Shown here piece by piece: positions 26,781 to 35,218 of a stretch of 64,000 bases of DNA; positions within the stretch are counted from its first letter, which is position 1; each line of letters starts with the position of its first letter. Position numbers and translations under genes: made by a program. This stretch comes from Celeribacter baekdonensis (GTDB lineage Bacteria > Pseudomonadota > Alphaproteobacteria > Rhodobacterales > Rhodobacteraceae), in contig NZ_FNBL01000002.1 of NCBI RefSeq assembly GCF_900102315.1, positions 1 through 64,000 of the forward strand, in the 5' to 3' direction. The notes under the pieces are model-generated. The model was given only the letters and a program-made list of their open reading frames with translations. It searched no databases and had not been told where the DNA came from.

Positions 26781-27551
26781 ATGAAACAAAAAACACCCGC
26801 CCTGACCGACGGTGATAACGTCGTGTTGCAAGCTCCGACCCCGGAGACCATTCGCGCCCTTGCGCGTCGGCTCAAACGTGCCAACACGCCGGGGATGCAG
26901 CTTTTGAACCTCGTAGGCGGTACGGCGGACGGGTTGTTTGGCAAATTGCCAAAACCTGTGCGCGCACATCTTGAAACGGCAACCCTTTCGGCGCTTGAAC
27001 TGGCCTTTGATGGCGCGGCGCGCGGGCGGCGCACGGTGAAGGGCAGCGCGTGGATGTCGCGGGCTGTGACCTCCGGTTTGGGCGCAGCGGGTGGGGCGGG
27101 CGGATTGCCAACGGCCCTGGCCGAATTGCCGGTGACCACGACCGTGCTTCTTCACGCCATTCAAAATGTGGCGGAAGAATACGGGTTTGACCCCGAGCGA
27201 GAGGACATCCGTAAGGCCTGCATCCAAGTGTTTGCCGCTGCCGGACCTTTGGAAAGCGATGATGGTGCCGATCTTGGGTTTTTGGCAACGCGCACGACCT
27301 TGACTGGCGCGACATTGAACGGGATCATCGCGCGTGTTGCGCCGCGCCTGTCTTTGGTGCTGGGACAAAAACTCGCGGCGCAAACCGTGCCGATTTTGGG
27401 CGCTGTTGCCGGGGCGGCAACCAATTACGCCTATACCGCCTATTATCAGGACATGGCCCATGTCAGCTTTGGCATGTTGCGTTTGGCCGAGGACAGCGAT
27501 CAGAGTTTTGATCAGCTCAAAGAGCTGTTGCGGGCCGAAATGAAGCGTTAA
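26781..27551 (+). CDS. EcsC family protein
   Basis: 256 residues matching the EcsC family, named after a Bacillus protein of unclear role. Family-like segments are AAGGAGGLPTALAELPVTTTV, AEEYGFDPEREDIRKACIQVF and a hydrophobic glycine/alanine-rich part near LGAVAGAATNYAYTAYYQDMA. It has weak hydrophobic stretches and may be membrane-associated. I set the start at 26781 (ATG); an in-frame TTG at 26727 overlaps the previous stop but extends into non-conserved sequence. It converges with ptsP nine bases away. No specific function can be given. Confidence 0.82.
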   Translation: MKQKTPALTDGDNVVLQAPTPETIRALARRLKRANTPGMQLLNLVGGTADGLFGKLPKPVRAHLETATLSALELAFDGAARGRRTVKGSAWMSRAVTSGLGAAGGAGGLPTALAELPVTTTVLLHAIQNVAEEYGFDPEREDIRKACIQVFAAAGPLESDDGADLGFLATRTTLTGATLNGIIARVAPRLSLVLGQKLAAQTVPILGAVAGAATNYAYTAYYQDMAHVSFGMLRLAEDSDQSFDQLKELLRAEMKR

Positions 27552-27560
27552 CTCATAAAT

Positions 27561-29813
27561 TTAAGCAATCATGCCTTGGTTGGCGAGATGGGCGATCAAA
27601 TCTGCGCGCACCGATTGCGCGCCGCGTGCGGCAGCTTGGTCGATCACGGCGGTCACCTCACCGAGATCAAGCCGACGCAACACGGATTTCACCGGACCAA
27701 TTGAGGCTGGGCGCATCGAAAGTGTGCGCACGCCCATGGCGGTCAGCGCGATGGCCTCAAGCGGACGCCCGGCATCTTCACCACAAAAGGACACTGGCGT
27801 CCCAAATCGGTCACAGCGGGCGACGATTTGGCGGATGAAGCTGAGGAAGGAATAATTCAGCGTGTCATAGCGCTTGCGGACCCGTTCGTTTTCACGATCT
27901 GCGGCAAAAAAGAACTGTTTCAGGTCATTGCCGCCGATGGAAATAAAGTCGGTTTCCTCGAAAAACCGATCCGGGGCAAAGGCCAGCGAAGGCGTTTCCA
28001 ACATCGCGCCGACTTTGATCGCACAGGGCGGGACGTGGCCGAGTTTCGCCTCGCTTTCCAGAACTTCCATCAGGATTGCACGGGCTTGGCGGAATTCTTC
28101 GAACTGGGCCACGAAAGGGAACATAACGGTCAGCGGGCGGCCTGCGGCGGCGCGTGTCAGGGCCTGAAGCTGCATCCGCATGACGCCACGTTTGTCCAAC
28201 CCAACCCGGATCGCACGCCAGCCCATCGCCGGGTTCGGCTCGTCTTGCGGCTTCATATAGGGCAGCACTTTATCGGAGCCGATGTCGAGAGTGCGAAACA
28301 CCACGGGCTTGCCGCGCGCGGCGTCCATGACTTGCGCGTAGATCGTTGCCAACTCGCCCCGACGCGGGACTTTGTTGCGGATCAGGAATTGTAATTCGGT
28401 GCGAAACAGCCCCACGCCCTCGGCGCCAGAGGTGGCCAGAGACGGCAGATCGGCCATCAGCCCCGCGTTCATATGCATGGCGATGGTTTTGCCACAGGCG
28501 GTTTCGGCCGGCAGGCCCACGAGACCAGCATAGCGTTTTTGTGCCTCGGCCTGCATCGCGATTTTGTCGCGAAAGGCAAGGGTGACAGTGTCGTCGGGCC
28601 GCAGGTGTGCGATGCCTTGATCGCCATCAATCAGGATCGCATTGCCGTTCAACGCCTCGGTGGTGATGCCCTCGGCATGGATCACCAAAGGGATCGCCCA
28701 GGCGCGCGCCACCACGGCGGCATGGGAGCCAACGGAGCCCTGTTCCAACACGATGCCCTTGAGGTTCTTGCCATAATCCAACAACTCGCCGGGGCCGATG
28801 TTGCGGGCCACGAGGATCGGGTTCTCGGGCATTTCCGCCCCGGTCTCTGACCCCTGTCCGGTCAGAATGCGCAGCAATCGATTGGACAGATCATCCAGAT
28901 CATGCAGCCGCTCTCGCATATAGGGGTCGGGGGCGGTGGTCAAACGACCCCGCGCGGTGGATTGTTCTTTTTCAACGGCGGCCTCGGCAGAGAGGCCACG
29001 GTCGATATCCTCTTCCATCCGGCGCATCCAGCCGCGCGAATTGGCGAACATCCGGTAGGCCTCAAGCACCTCGCGCTGGTCTTTTTCCGCCGGTTCCACG
29101 GTGGCGAGCATCCCGTCCACCGAGAGGCGCAGCGTGTCGATCGCGGCTTTGAGCCGGACTTTTTCGGCCTCGGGATCGTCGGCCACCGGGTTGGTCACAA
29201 CGACGCGCGGTTCGTGCAGATAGACATTGCCCTCGGCCACGCCCTCTTGACCTGTTGCGCCCTTGAACATCACCGGGTGTTGATGCAGCGCGGCCATGCC
29301 GCCTTCTTCGGAAATGAATGCGCCGAGTTCGGTCATCTCGGCCAGAACCATGGCGACCACTTCAAGCGCATAGATTTCATCGCCGGAAAATTCACGCGCT
29401 TCCTTTGATTGAACCACCAGGACGCCTAAGATTTCACCCAGACGTTGGATTGGCAGACCAAGGAAAGAGGAATAAATCTCCTCGCCGGTCTCGGGCATAT
29501 AGCGAAAGCCGCGCTCAGAGGGGGCGTCGGCGGTGTTGACGATGCGGCGGGTCCGCGCGACACGGCCGACAAGCCCTTCACCGACGCGCATCCGGGTTTT
29601 GTGGACGGCTTCGGCCTTGAGACCTTCGGTGGCGCAGAGTTCAAGCGTGTCAGAATCGCGAAACAGGTAGATCGAACAGACTTCGGTATACATGCTGTCG
29701 GCGATCAGATGGGTGATGCGGTCCAGGCGGGTTTGGCCAGCACTGCTTTCAGCAAGCGTGTCGCGCAGCCGACCAAGCAATTTCCGGCTCTCAGATTCCA
29801 GATGTTGGGGCAT
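27561..29813 (-). CDS. ptsP: PTS-Ntr enzyme I (PEP-protein phosphotransferase, GAF domain)
   Basis: 750 residues. An N-terminal GAF domain (about residues 20-165, with VGEGLVGRVARTRR) is followed by the enzyme I parts: the phosphorylated His in GSVGSHAAVVARAWAIP, then ATSGAEGVGLFRTELQFL and the PEP-binding barrel with RTLDIGSDK and FISIGGNDLKQFFF. EI-Ntr takes phosphate from PEP and passes it to NPr and EIIA-Ntr, a regulatory relay that senses nitrogen status (glutamine binds the GAF domain in relatives). NPr and EIIA-Ntr are not in the window. About 620 bases of non-coding DNA separate it from lysC upstream. Confidence 0.95.
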   Translation of the reverse strand: MPQHLESESRKLLGRLRDTLAESSAGQTRLDRITHLIADSMYTEVCSIYLFRDSDTLELCATEGLKAEAVHKTRMRVGEGLVGRVARTRRIVNTADAPSERGFRYMPETGEEIYSSFLGLPIQRLGEILGVLVVQSKEAREFSGDEIYALEVVAMVLAEMTELGAFISEEGGMAALHQHPVMFKGATGQEGVAEGNVYLHEPRVVVTNPVADDPEAEKVRLKAAIDTLRLSVDGMLATVEPAEKDQREVLEAYRMFANSRGWMRRMEEDIDRGLSAEAAVEKEQSTARGRLTTAPDPYMRERLHDLDDLSNRLLRILTGQGSETGAEMPENPILVARNIGPGELLDYGKNLKGIVLEQGSVGSHAAVVARAWAIPLVIHAEGITTEALNGNAILIDGDQGIAHLRPDDTVTLAFRDKIAMQAEAQKRYAGLVGLPAETACGKTIAMHMNAGLMADLPSLATSGAEGVGLFRTELQFLIRNKVPRRGELATIYAQVMDAARGKPVVFRTLDIGSDKVLPYMKPQDEPNPAMGWRAIRVGLDKRGVMRMQLQALTRAAAGRPLTVMFPFVAQFEEFRQARAILMEVLESEAKLGHVPPCAIKVGAMLETPSLAFAPDRFFEETDFISIGGNDLKQFFFAADRENERVRKRYDTLNYSFLSFIRQIVARCDRFGTPVSFCGEDAGRPLEAIALTAMGVRTLSMRPASIGPVKSVLRRLDLGEVTAVIDQAAARGAQSVRADLIAHLANQGMIA

Positions 29814-30433
29814 GTCCCGCCGTTCCCTTCGCGCCTGTTTTCAGCGTCTCATGTTTAGAGCACAGACGTGGCGCTTGCCCAGAGGAAATCAACCTTAAGA
29901 GTGGTCGTGAGCAAAGAATTGCGCGGAAAAAGTGCAGAAAAATCTGAGCCTTGATGCTGCATGCGCAGAAAGATGACGGGTCATTTGCCGCGGCGGGCCT
30001 GTCATTTTTCTCTGGTAAATCCGTGCCCCGAGGTGATTTCGATCCCTGTCGCCACCGCATTGACCGTCTCTACGGATCTCAGCCCCAAGATCGGGGGCGG
30101 GGTGATTTTCTCCGAAGTGGACCATGTCGGAAAAGTGACACAGCAGGGACCGAAGCCGCGATCCGAGGTGGACCTCCTGCCCATGCTGGCCGATGTGCTG
30201 GCTGACTGTGCTGGCCGACTGTCAGGACGTGACCACGACATGCGACCATGACGGTGCGCCCGGTCACGTCGGGTGGCGGTCAACAAAGGGGGGGCGAATG
30301 CGGGCCAAAGTGGTGACCCAAGGCCAAGGCGTCTGGCAGCAGGGCAAGGACAGGCCGCTGTCAGACATATCAATGTTGCGGGCGTTCCGCCATAAACCCG
30401 TGAGTCAGGTTTATGGCGGAATGCTTTAGGCCT
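29814..30433. other. Long intergenic region between lysC and ptsP
   Basis: About 620 bases without a convincing gene. The part next to ptsP should hold its promoter. The middle (about 30,190-30,260) has short imperfect direct repeats around GTGCTGG-CTGACTGT. The end next to lysC holds the 30385-30421 hairpin. Short frames on both strands look non-coding. An unannotated small RNA is possible but nothing specific supports it. Confidence 0.45.
30385..30421. repeat. Perfect 14-bp inverted repeat with conserved flanks (hairpin family, copy 2)
   Basis: TTCCGCCATAAACC pairs with GGTTTATGGCGGAA around a 9-base loop. The left flank GTTGCGGGCGTT resembles that of the hairpin at 26125-26165. The right flank AATGCTTTAGGCCT resembles the sequence at 43318-43331. 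It lies 13 bases downstream of lysC and may terminate it, but no T-run follows on the reverse strand. Confidence 0.7.
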
Positions 30434-31669
30434 TTAGGCTTTGTCGAGTTCGAACGCGTCGTGCAGGGCCTGAACCGCCAATTCAGTGTATTTGCGGTCG
30501 ATCAGCACGGAGATTTTGATCTCGGAGGTGGCAATGACCTTGATGTTGATGCCCTCGTCCGAGAGCACTTTGAACATCTTGGCGGCCACACCGGATTGCG
30601 AGCGCATCCCAATGCCAACGAGCGAGATTTTCGCAACGGTTGTGTCGGAAATCAGCTCTTCAAAATTGAAATCCCCGCGCTCTTTGGCGGCATCCAGCGC
30701 GGCTTTCGCGCGGGCCACCTGATCCACCGGGCAGGAGAAGGTCATATCGGTACGACCGTCTTCGGAGATGTTTTGGATGATCATGTCGACGTTGACACCG
30801 CTTTCGGCCAAAGGCCCGAAAATGGCGGCGGCGATGCCGGGACGGTCAGCAACCGACACGAGGGTCATTTTGGCTTCTTCGCGGGAGGCGGCGACGCCGG
30901 CCACAGGTTTGTTTTCCACGATATCCTCCTCGGCACAGATCAAAGTGCCAGCATTGGGGTCATATTCCTCGAACGAGGACAGCACACGCAGTTTGACGTT
31001 AAAGCGCATCGCCAATTCGACAGAGCGGGTTTGCAACACTTTCGCACCAAGCGACGCCAGTTCAAGCATCTCCTCAAAGGCGATTTTCTCGAGCTTGCGG
31101 GCTTTGCTTTCGATCCGCGGATCGGTTGTGTAAACACCGTCCACGTCGGTGTAGATGTCACACCGCTCCGCGTCAAAAGCGGCGGCAAAGGCGACGGCGG
31201 TGGTGTCAGATCCCCCCCGGCCCAGCGTGGTGATCCGGCCCTCATGCGAGAGACCTTGAAAACCCGCGACAACCGCGACTTTCATGCCTTCGCCGAATTT
31301 GGCCAGGATATTGTCGGTCGGGATCTCTTCGATCCGCGCCGCGCCATGGGCGGAATTGGTCTTGAGCGGCACTTGCCAGCCCTGCCAGGAGCGCGCGGGC
31401 ACATCCATCTCTTGCAAGGTCAAAGCCATCAGCCCCGCCGTCACGTTCTCACCCGAGGACACCACGGCGTCATATTCGCGCGCGTCGTACATCGGCGAGG
31501 TTTCATTGACGAAGCCCACGAGTTTGTTGGTTTCGCCCGACATGGCAGAGACAATGACGATCACGTCATAGCCATTGGCAACCTCACGCCCCACGCGCTT
31601 TGCGGCGCGGCGGATGCGGTCAAGCGTGGCGACGGATGTTCCGCCGAATTTCATCACGAGAATTGGCAT
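30434..31669 (-). CDS. lysC: Aspartate kinase
   Basis: 411 residues. It phosphorylates aspartate, the first step toward lysine, threonine, methionine and diaminopimelate. The N-terminal kinase motif VMKFGGTSVA, then VSAMSGETNKLVG, GFQGLSHEGRITTLGRGGSDTTA and DVDGVYTTDPR are diagnostic. Two ACT domains fill the C-terminus (about residues 265-411, with VSVADRPGIAAAIFGPLAESGVNVD), so allosteric feedback by lysine and/or threonine is likely. The start is at MPILV, 31669. thrC of the same pathway lies elsewhere in this window. Confidence 0.96.
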   Translation of the reverse strand: MPILVMKFGGTSVATLDRIRRAAKRVGREVANGYDVIVIVSAMSGETNKLVGFVNETSPMYDAREYDAVVSSGENVTAGLMALTLQEMDVPARSWQGWQVPLKTNSAHGAARIEEIPTDNILAKFGEGMKVAVVAGFQGLSHEGRITTLGRGGSDTTAVAFAAAFDAERCDIYTDVDGVYTTDPRIESKARKLEKIAFEEMLELASLGAKVLQTRSVELAMRFNVKLRVLSSFEEYDPNAGTLICAEEDIVENKPVAGVAASREEAKMTLVSVADRPGIAAAIFGPLAESGVNVDMIIQNISEDGRTDMTFSCPVDQVARAKAALDAAKERGDFNFEELISDTTVAKISLVGIGMRSQSGVAAKMFKVLSDEGINIKVIATSEIKISVLIDRKYTELAVQALHDAFELDKA

Positions 31670-31792
31670 GATGTGCCCCGTTCCCCCGTTAAATTTAACC
31701 ACGTCGTCCTAAGAGACCTTGGGCGAAAGCGCAAGAGCGGCGCGTGCTGGTATGTGAGTATTTTTACAGCAATGAAGCAGCGGGTGCGGCAC

Positions 31793-32464
31793 TTAATAGG
31801 CGTGCGCGCGGCCATCCCATGTTTCGAAACAGCCGGTTGTGGTCAAAGACAGGGCCGCAAACCGATCTGAAAGGCCTTTTGCGGATTGCTCCGCGCTGAT
31901 TTCAGCCTCCGTGCCGCCCATATCGGTTTGCACCCAGCCGGGGTGATAAATGCCGACCGCGATGCCGTCAGATTTGAGATCGGTGGCAAGATTGCGCCCA
32001 AGGTTCAGTGCGGCGGCTTTGCTGGCGCGGTAGATATAAGAACCGCCCGGCGCGCGGGTGTGCGAAGCCATTTGCGAGGAAATAATGGCGATCTTACCGC
32101 CTGTCTTATCGTGGGTGGGTTTGAGGGCAGGCAGGAAGGCCTGAACCGTCAGAAACACGCCGGTGACGTTGACGGCAAATTCTGTCGCCCACATCTCGCT
32201 TGGGTATCCGTCGGCAAGCGACTGATCTTTGTCCAAGTACAGCCCGGCGTTGCAGACCAAGAGATCGATGGCCCGACCGGATAGGGATTTTGCCAAGGCA
32301 GCGGGGCCATTCGGGTCCAACAGGTCGAGCGGGCGCAATCCGTTGCCGCCCTTGGTCGACGTGCCGATGACCTCATAGCCCCGTGCCGTCAGCTCCTGCG
32401 CCATCGTGGCACCGATGCCGCGCGACGCGCCGGTGATCAGAGCGGTTGGGGATTTGGCTGTCAT
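31793..32464 (-). CDS. Short-chain dehydrogenase/reductase
   Basis: 223 residues. The NAD(P)-binding motif TGASRGIGA is at the N-terminus, NAG in LVCNAGLY, and the active-site YRASK (YxxxK) in SYIYRASKAAALNL. HPGWVQTDMGG near the end is typical of the C-factor/CsgA-like SDR branch. Substrate is unknown. It is followed upstream by a DUF1178 gene at 32470, five bases away in the same orientation, so they are co-transcribed. Confidence 0.87.
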   Translation of the reverse strand: MTAKSPTALITGASRGIGATMAQELTARGYEVIGTSTKGGNGLRPLDLLDPNGPAALAKSLSGRAIDLLVCNAGLYLDKDQSLADGYPSEMWATEFAVNVTGVFLTVQAFLPALKPTHDKTGGKIAIISSQMASHTRAPGGSYIYRASKAAALNLGRNLATDLKSDGIAVGIYHPGWVQTDMGGTEAEISAEQSAKGLSDRFAALSLTTTGCFETWDGRAHAY

Positions 32465-32469
32465 GTCAG

Positions 32470-32952
32470 TCAGTTCATCTTGCGTTTGGACAGGAAGGGC
32501 AGGGGCAAAATCGGCACACCGTCTTCGAGCAATGCTTTGGTGTCCTCAAAGTTTGCCTCGCCGTAAATCGCGCGCGCCGGGGCGTTGCCAGCATGCATTT
32601 TGCGGGCCTCATCGGCGAATTCGACGCCGACATAATCGGAATTCTGTTCCACTTCAGCACGCAGCCGCGCCATGGCGCGTTCAATTTGCTCAGGCGCGGG
32701 CTGATCCGGCGCGAGGGGGCTGGTGTGTGAGGTGATTTGAGCGGGGGCCGGGTCTGGCTGGGCCGAGGGCGTGTCCCCGGTGACACGCGTGGTGCTTACG
32801 GTTGGGGCCATCATCGCCTTGGCGACCTTTTCCGAGCCACAGATCGGACAGCTCACCTGCGCCTGTGCGCAGAGCGCGTCAAAGGCGTCAGCCGAACGAA
32901 ACCAGCTTTCGAACTGATGGTCTTGGTCGCATTTGAGCATGTATCGGATCAT
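32470..32952 (-). CDS. DUF1178 family protein
   Basis: 160 residues. The N-terminus MIRYMLKCDQDHQFESWFRS and the cysteine pair CPICGS are diagnostic of DUF1178, a family common in alphaproteobacteria. The Cys pattern suggests a zinc ribbon. The middle (about residues 50-85) is proline- and threonine-rich and probably disordered. The C-terminus has EFADEARKMHAGNAPARAIYGEA, also conserved in the family. Function is unknown. It is upstream of and probably in one transcript with the SDR gene. Confidence 0.85.
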   Translation of the reverse strand: MIRYMLKCDQDHQFESWFRSADAFDALCAQAQVSCPICGSEKVAKAMMAPTVSTTRVTGDTPSAQPDPAPAQITSHTSPLAPDQPAPEQIERAMARLRAEVEQNSDYVGVEFADEARKMHAGNAPARAIYGEANFEDTKALLEDGVPILPLPFLSKRKMN

Positions 32953-33062
32953 AGGGGGGCGATCATAGGGAAAGGGTCGGGTTCAAACATATCGCCCGTC
33001 TCCGGGCTTGGCAATCATGTGGGGCATTGCGCCAAAAACTCAAGGCACTGACAGCGCGACGA

Positions 33063-33542
33063 TCAGAGGCGATAGTGACGCGGATCGAAATGGCGGATGA
33101 TCTGAGCCAGTTCCGGGTCATCAACCATCGCCACGGCCTTTTTGAGGGTCACCCATTTGCGCTTACGTTGATCGGCTTCGGGATATTTGTCAAACACCCA
33201 GCGCGCTTTGAGTGGAAAGACGGCAACGACACAGGGCATCGGGGGCTGTCCATCGCGCGGATATTTCAGGTAGGAATACAGCCCAATGCAAATCGGCGCA
33301 GGGCGGCCTTTTATGCCCGCCTCTTCCCAGGCTTCGGTGGCGGCGGCCTGAACCGGGGTTTGACCATCCATCGGCCAGCCTTTTGGGATGATCCAGCGCT
33401 TGCGACGGCGCGATTTGATCAGCAAAACCTGCACCTTGTCTTTGCGATAGCGCCACACCAATGCCCCAAATTGGGTGCGCACACTGTCTTTGGTGCTGCG
33501 CCCGAGTTTGACCGGATGCTGTCTGGCTCTGATCATCGACAT
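33063..33542 (-). CDS. Nudix hydrolase (DIPP-like) with altered Nudix box
   Basis: 159 residues. After VRTQFGALVWRY the protein has KSRRRKRWIIPKGWPMDG, typical of diphosphoinositol-phosphate-type Nudix enzymes. The Nudix box reads GWPMDGQTPVQAAATEAWEE then AG: the EE pair is intact, but the first Glu of the consensus is Gln and the usual Arg is Thr. Metal binding by the EE core may survive. The start at 33542 has a GGAGAA site upstream. Substrate is unknown. Confidence 0.85.
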   Translation of the reverse strand: MSMIRARQHPVKLGRSTKDSVRTQFGALVWRYRKDKVQVLLIKSRRRKRWIIPKGWPMDGQTPVQAAATEAWEEAGIKGRPAPICIGLYSYLKYPRDGQPPMPCVVAVFPLKARWVFDKYPEADQRKRKWVTLKKAVAMVDDPELAQIIRHFDPRHYRL

Positions 33543-33685
33543 AGGTCCGTGGTTCTCCTGCCCCTTGCTGAGTGCAACAGACCCTCCCAAGCCCAATCAC
33601 ACCCCAACGTAGACGAGCAGTACCAAAGCCACATGACACTCGGAAAGAAAAATCGCATCTCAAAGATATGAGCCGCAAAAAACGC

Positions 33686-34984
33686 TTATCGCAATGCTTG
33701 TAATTTGGGCACATCGGCCAAAGCGGCCCAAAACGCCTCTTGCTGAGCGGCGGCCCCGCGCAAAGGCGCAAGTGCTGCATGGGCGGCCTCTGCCATGGTT
33801 GCCGTTTGGGGCGGGTCATTCATCAGCGCACGCACAGCCTCGGCCAAAGAGGCCGCATCGGTGATTTCAATTGCCGCCCCCGCCGTGTCCAAAGCCCGGT
33901 AAGCCGACATATGGTTTGAGACAAAGGGGCCATGCAGGATGGCAGTGCCGCATTGGGCCGGTTCAAACGGGGTGTGACCGCCGAGATTGATCAAAGAGCC
34001 ACCAATGAAGCTGATGCTACACAGCCCGTACCACAATGGCATTTCTCCCAAACTATCCGCCAGATAGACGGGCGCATCGCCAAGGGTATCGCCTTTCGAG
34101 CGGCGGGCAAAGGCAAACCCGGCGCGGGTCAATTCGGTTGCGATACTGTCGGCACGCGCCGGGTGACGCGGCGCTAAAATCAGCCGCGCATGCGGGTGGG
34201 TTTGGCGCAGGTCATGAAAGGCCTCAAGCACGGGGCGCTCTTCGCCCGGATGGGTCGAAGCGGCCAAAACCGTGGTGGCGCGGTCAAACTGCGCCGCAAT
34301 GGGGTCGGCGTTTTTGAGCGGCGAGATGTCAATGTCGACCGTACTTTTGAGGTTCATTTTGGGCAAAAGGGCTGCGGGCGGCAGGCCCAGCTGTAACAGG
34401 CGCTGTTCCGAGGCGGTGTCTTGGGCGGCAAGGCGGGTGATGGCGGCGATGGTGGGGCGGATGACGCCGCCAAAAATCGGCGTCATTTTTTCCCAACGCT
34501 GGGCGGAGCGATCCGACATGCGCGCCCCTGCCACAATCACCGGGATGGCGTTTCGCGCCAATAGGGCAAAGCGATTGGGCCAAATTTCGTTTTCGATCGA
34601 CACGAGGGCTGCGGGTTGTGTCGCGCGGATGAAGCGGCGCAACACCGGGCGCAGATCGAAAGGGGCGAGCCGGACGGTGACGCGCGGCAAGGCCCAGTCG
34701 CGGACCATTTTACGTGCTGTGACGGTGTTGGTCGTGACCAGAATCTCAAGGCCAGGGGCGCGGCGCAGGGCCTCTTCGATGAGGGCGCGCGCACCGGTGA
34801 GTTCGCCATTTGAGGCCCCGTGGACCCATAGCTTTGGCGCGCAGGACGTCGGGCGGGTGGACAGATCCGCCCCAAAGCGTTCGGTCAAATCCGACAGGCG
34901 TTCGCGACCACGCAGCAGTTGGCGCAGCATGAGCAGCGCGAAAAGCGGGCTGAGCGCGGTCAGAAGAAGGCGATAGATCAGCAA
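33686..34984 (-). CDS. waaA: 3-deoxy-D-manno-octulosonic acid (Kdo) transferase
   Basis: About 432 residues. It adds Kdo to lipid A precursor at the inner membrane. A hydrophobic N-terminal anchor (LLIYRLLLTALSPLFALLML) precedes the GT-B glycosyltransferase: LWVHGASNGELTGARALI, VSIENEIWPN and the acceptor/CMP-Kdo region EMPLWYGLCSISFIGGSL with GGHTPFEPAQCGTAILHGP are family motifs. No ATG precedes the anchor. I place the start at a TTG (34984); a GTG at 35101 with 39 further codons is the alternative. An LPS-making Gram-negative host follows from it. Confidence 0.9.
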   Translation of the reverse strand: MLIYRLLLTALSPLFALLMLRQLLRGRERLSDLTERFGADLSTRPTSCAPKLWVHGASNGELTGARALIEEALRRAPGLEILVTTNTVTARKMVRDWALPRVTVRLAPFDLRPVLRRFIRATQPAALVSIENEIWPNRFALLARNAIPVIVAGARMSDRSAQRWEKMTPIFGGVIRPTIAAITRLAAQDTASEQRLLQLGLPPAALLPKMNLKSTVDIDISPLKNADPIAAQFDRATTVLAASTHPGEERPVLEAFHDLRQTHPHARLILAPRHPARADSIATELTRAGFAFARRSKGDTLGDAPVYLADSLGEMPLWYGLCSISFIGGSLINLGGHTPFEPAQCGTAILHGPFVSNHMSAYRALDTAGAAIEITDAASLAEAVRALMNDPPQTATMAEAAHAALAPLRGAAAQQEAFWAALADVPKLQALR

Positions 34985-35175
34985 AAAGCCCCCGATGGCA
35001 ATGGGTTTGGTCGATGCGATTGGTTCGCTCCGGCTTACGCGGGAGGCGCAGAGTTGGCAAGCGCGTTGGCAATCGCGTTGCAATCGGGACCTGTCTCGCA
35101 CAGGCCCGAGGATTGGCTGGCTTGAGGATTGGCAGGCTTGAGGAATGGCAGGCGTGAGAACTGTCCGGGGTAAAG

Positions 35176-35203
35176 CGCGCCCCTAAGCAAAATCAGGGGC
35201 GCG
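35176..35203 (-). terminator. Hairpin, likely terminator of the decarboxylase gene
   Basis: CGCGCCCCT pairs with AGGGGCGCG (9 bp, 10-base loop) 16 bases after the decarboxylase stop. On the reverse strand the stem is followed by CTTT, a weak T-run. Confidence 0.55.
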
Positions 35204-35218
35204 GGATAGTGAGTGCGC

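Noticed and set aside
29961-30373. Short frames on both strands between ptsP and lysC
   Set aside because: They overlap each other, lack ribosome sites and show low-complexity translations.
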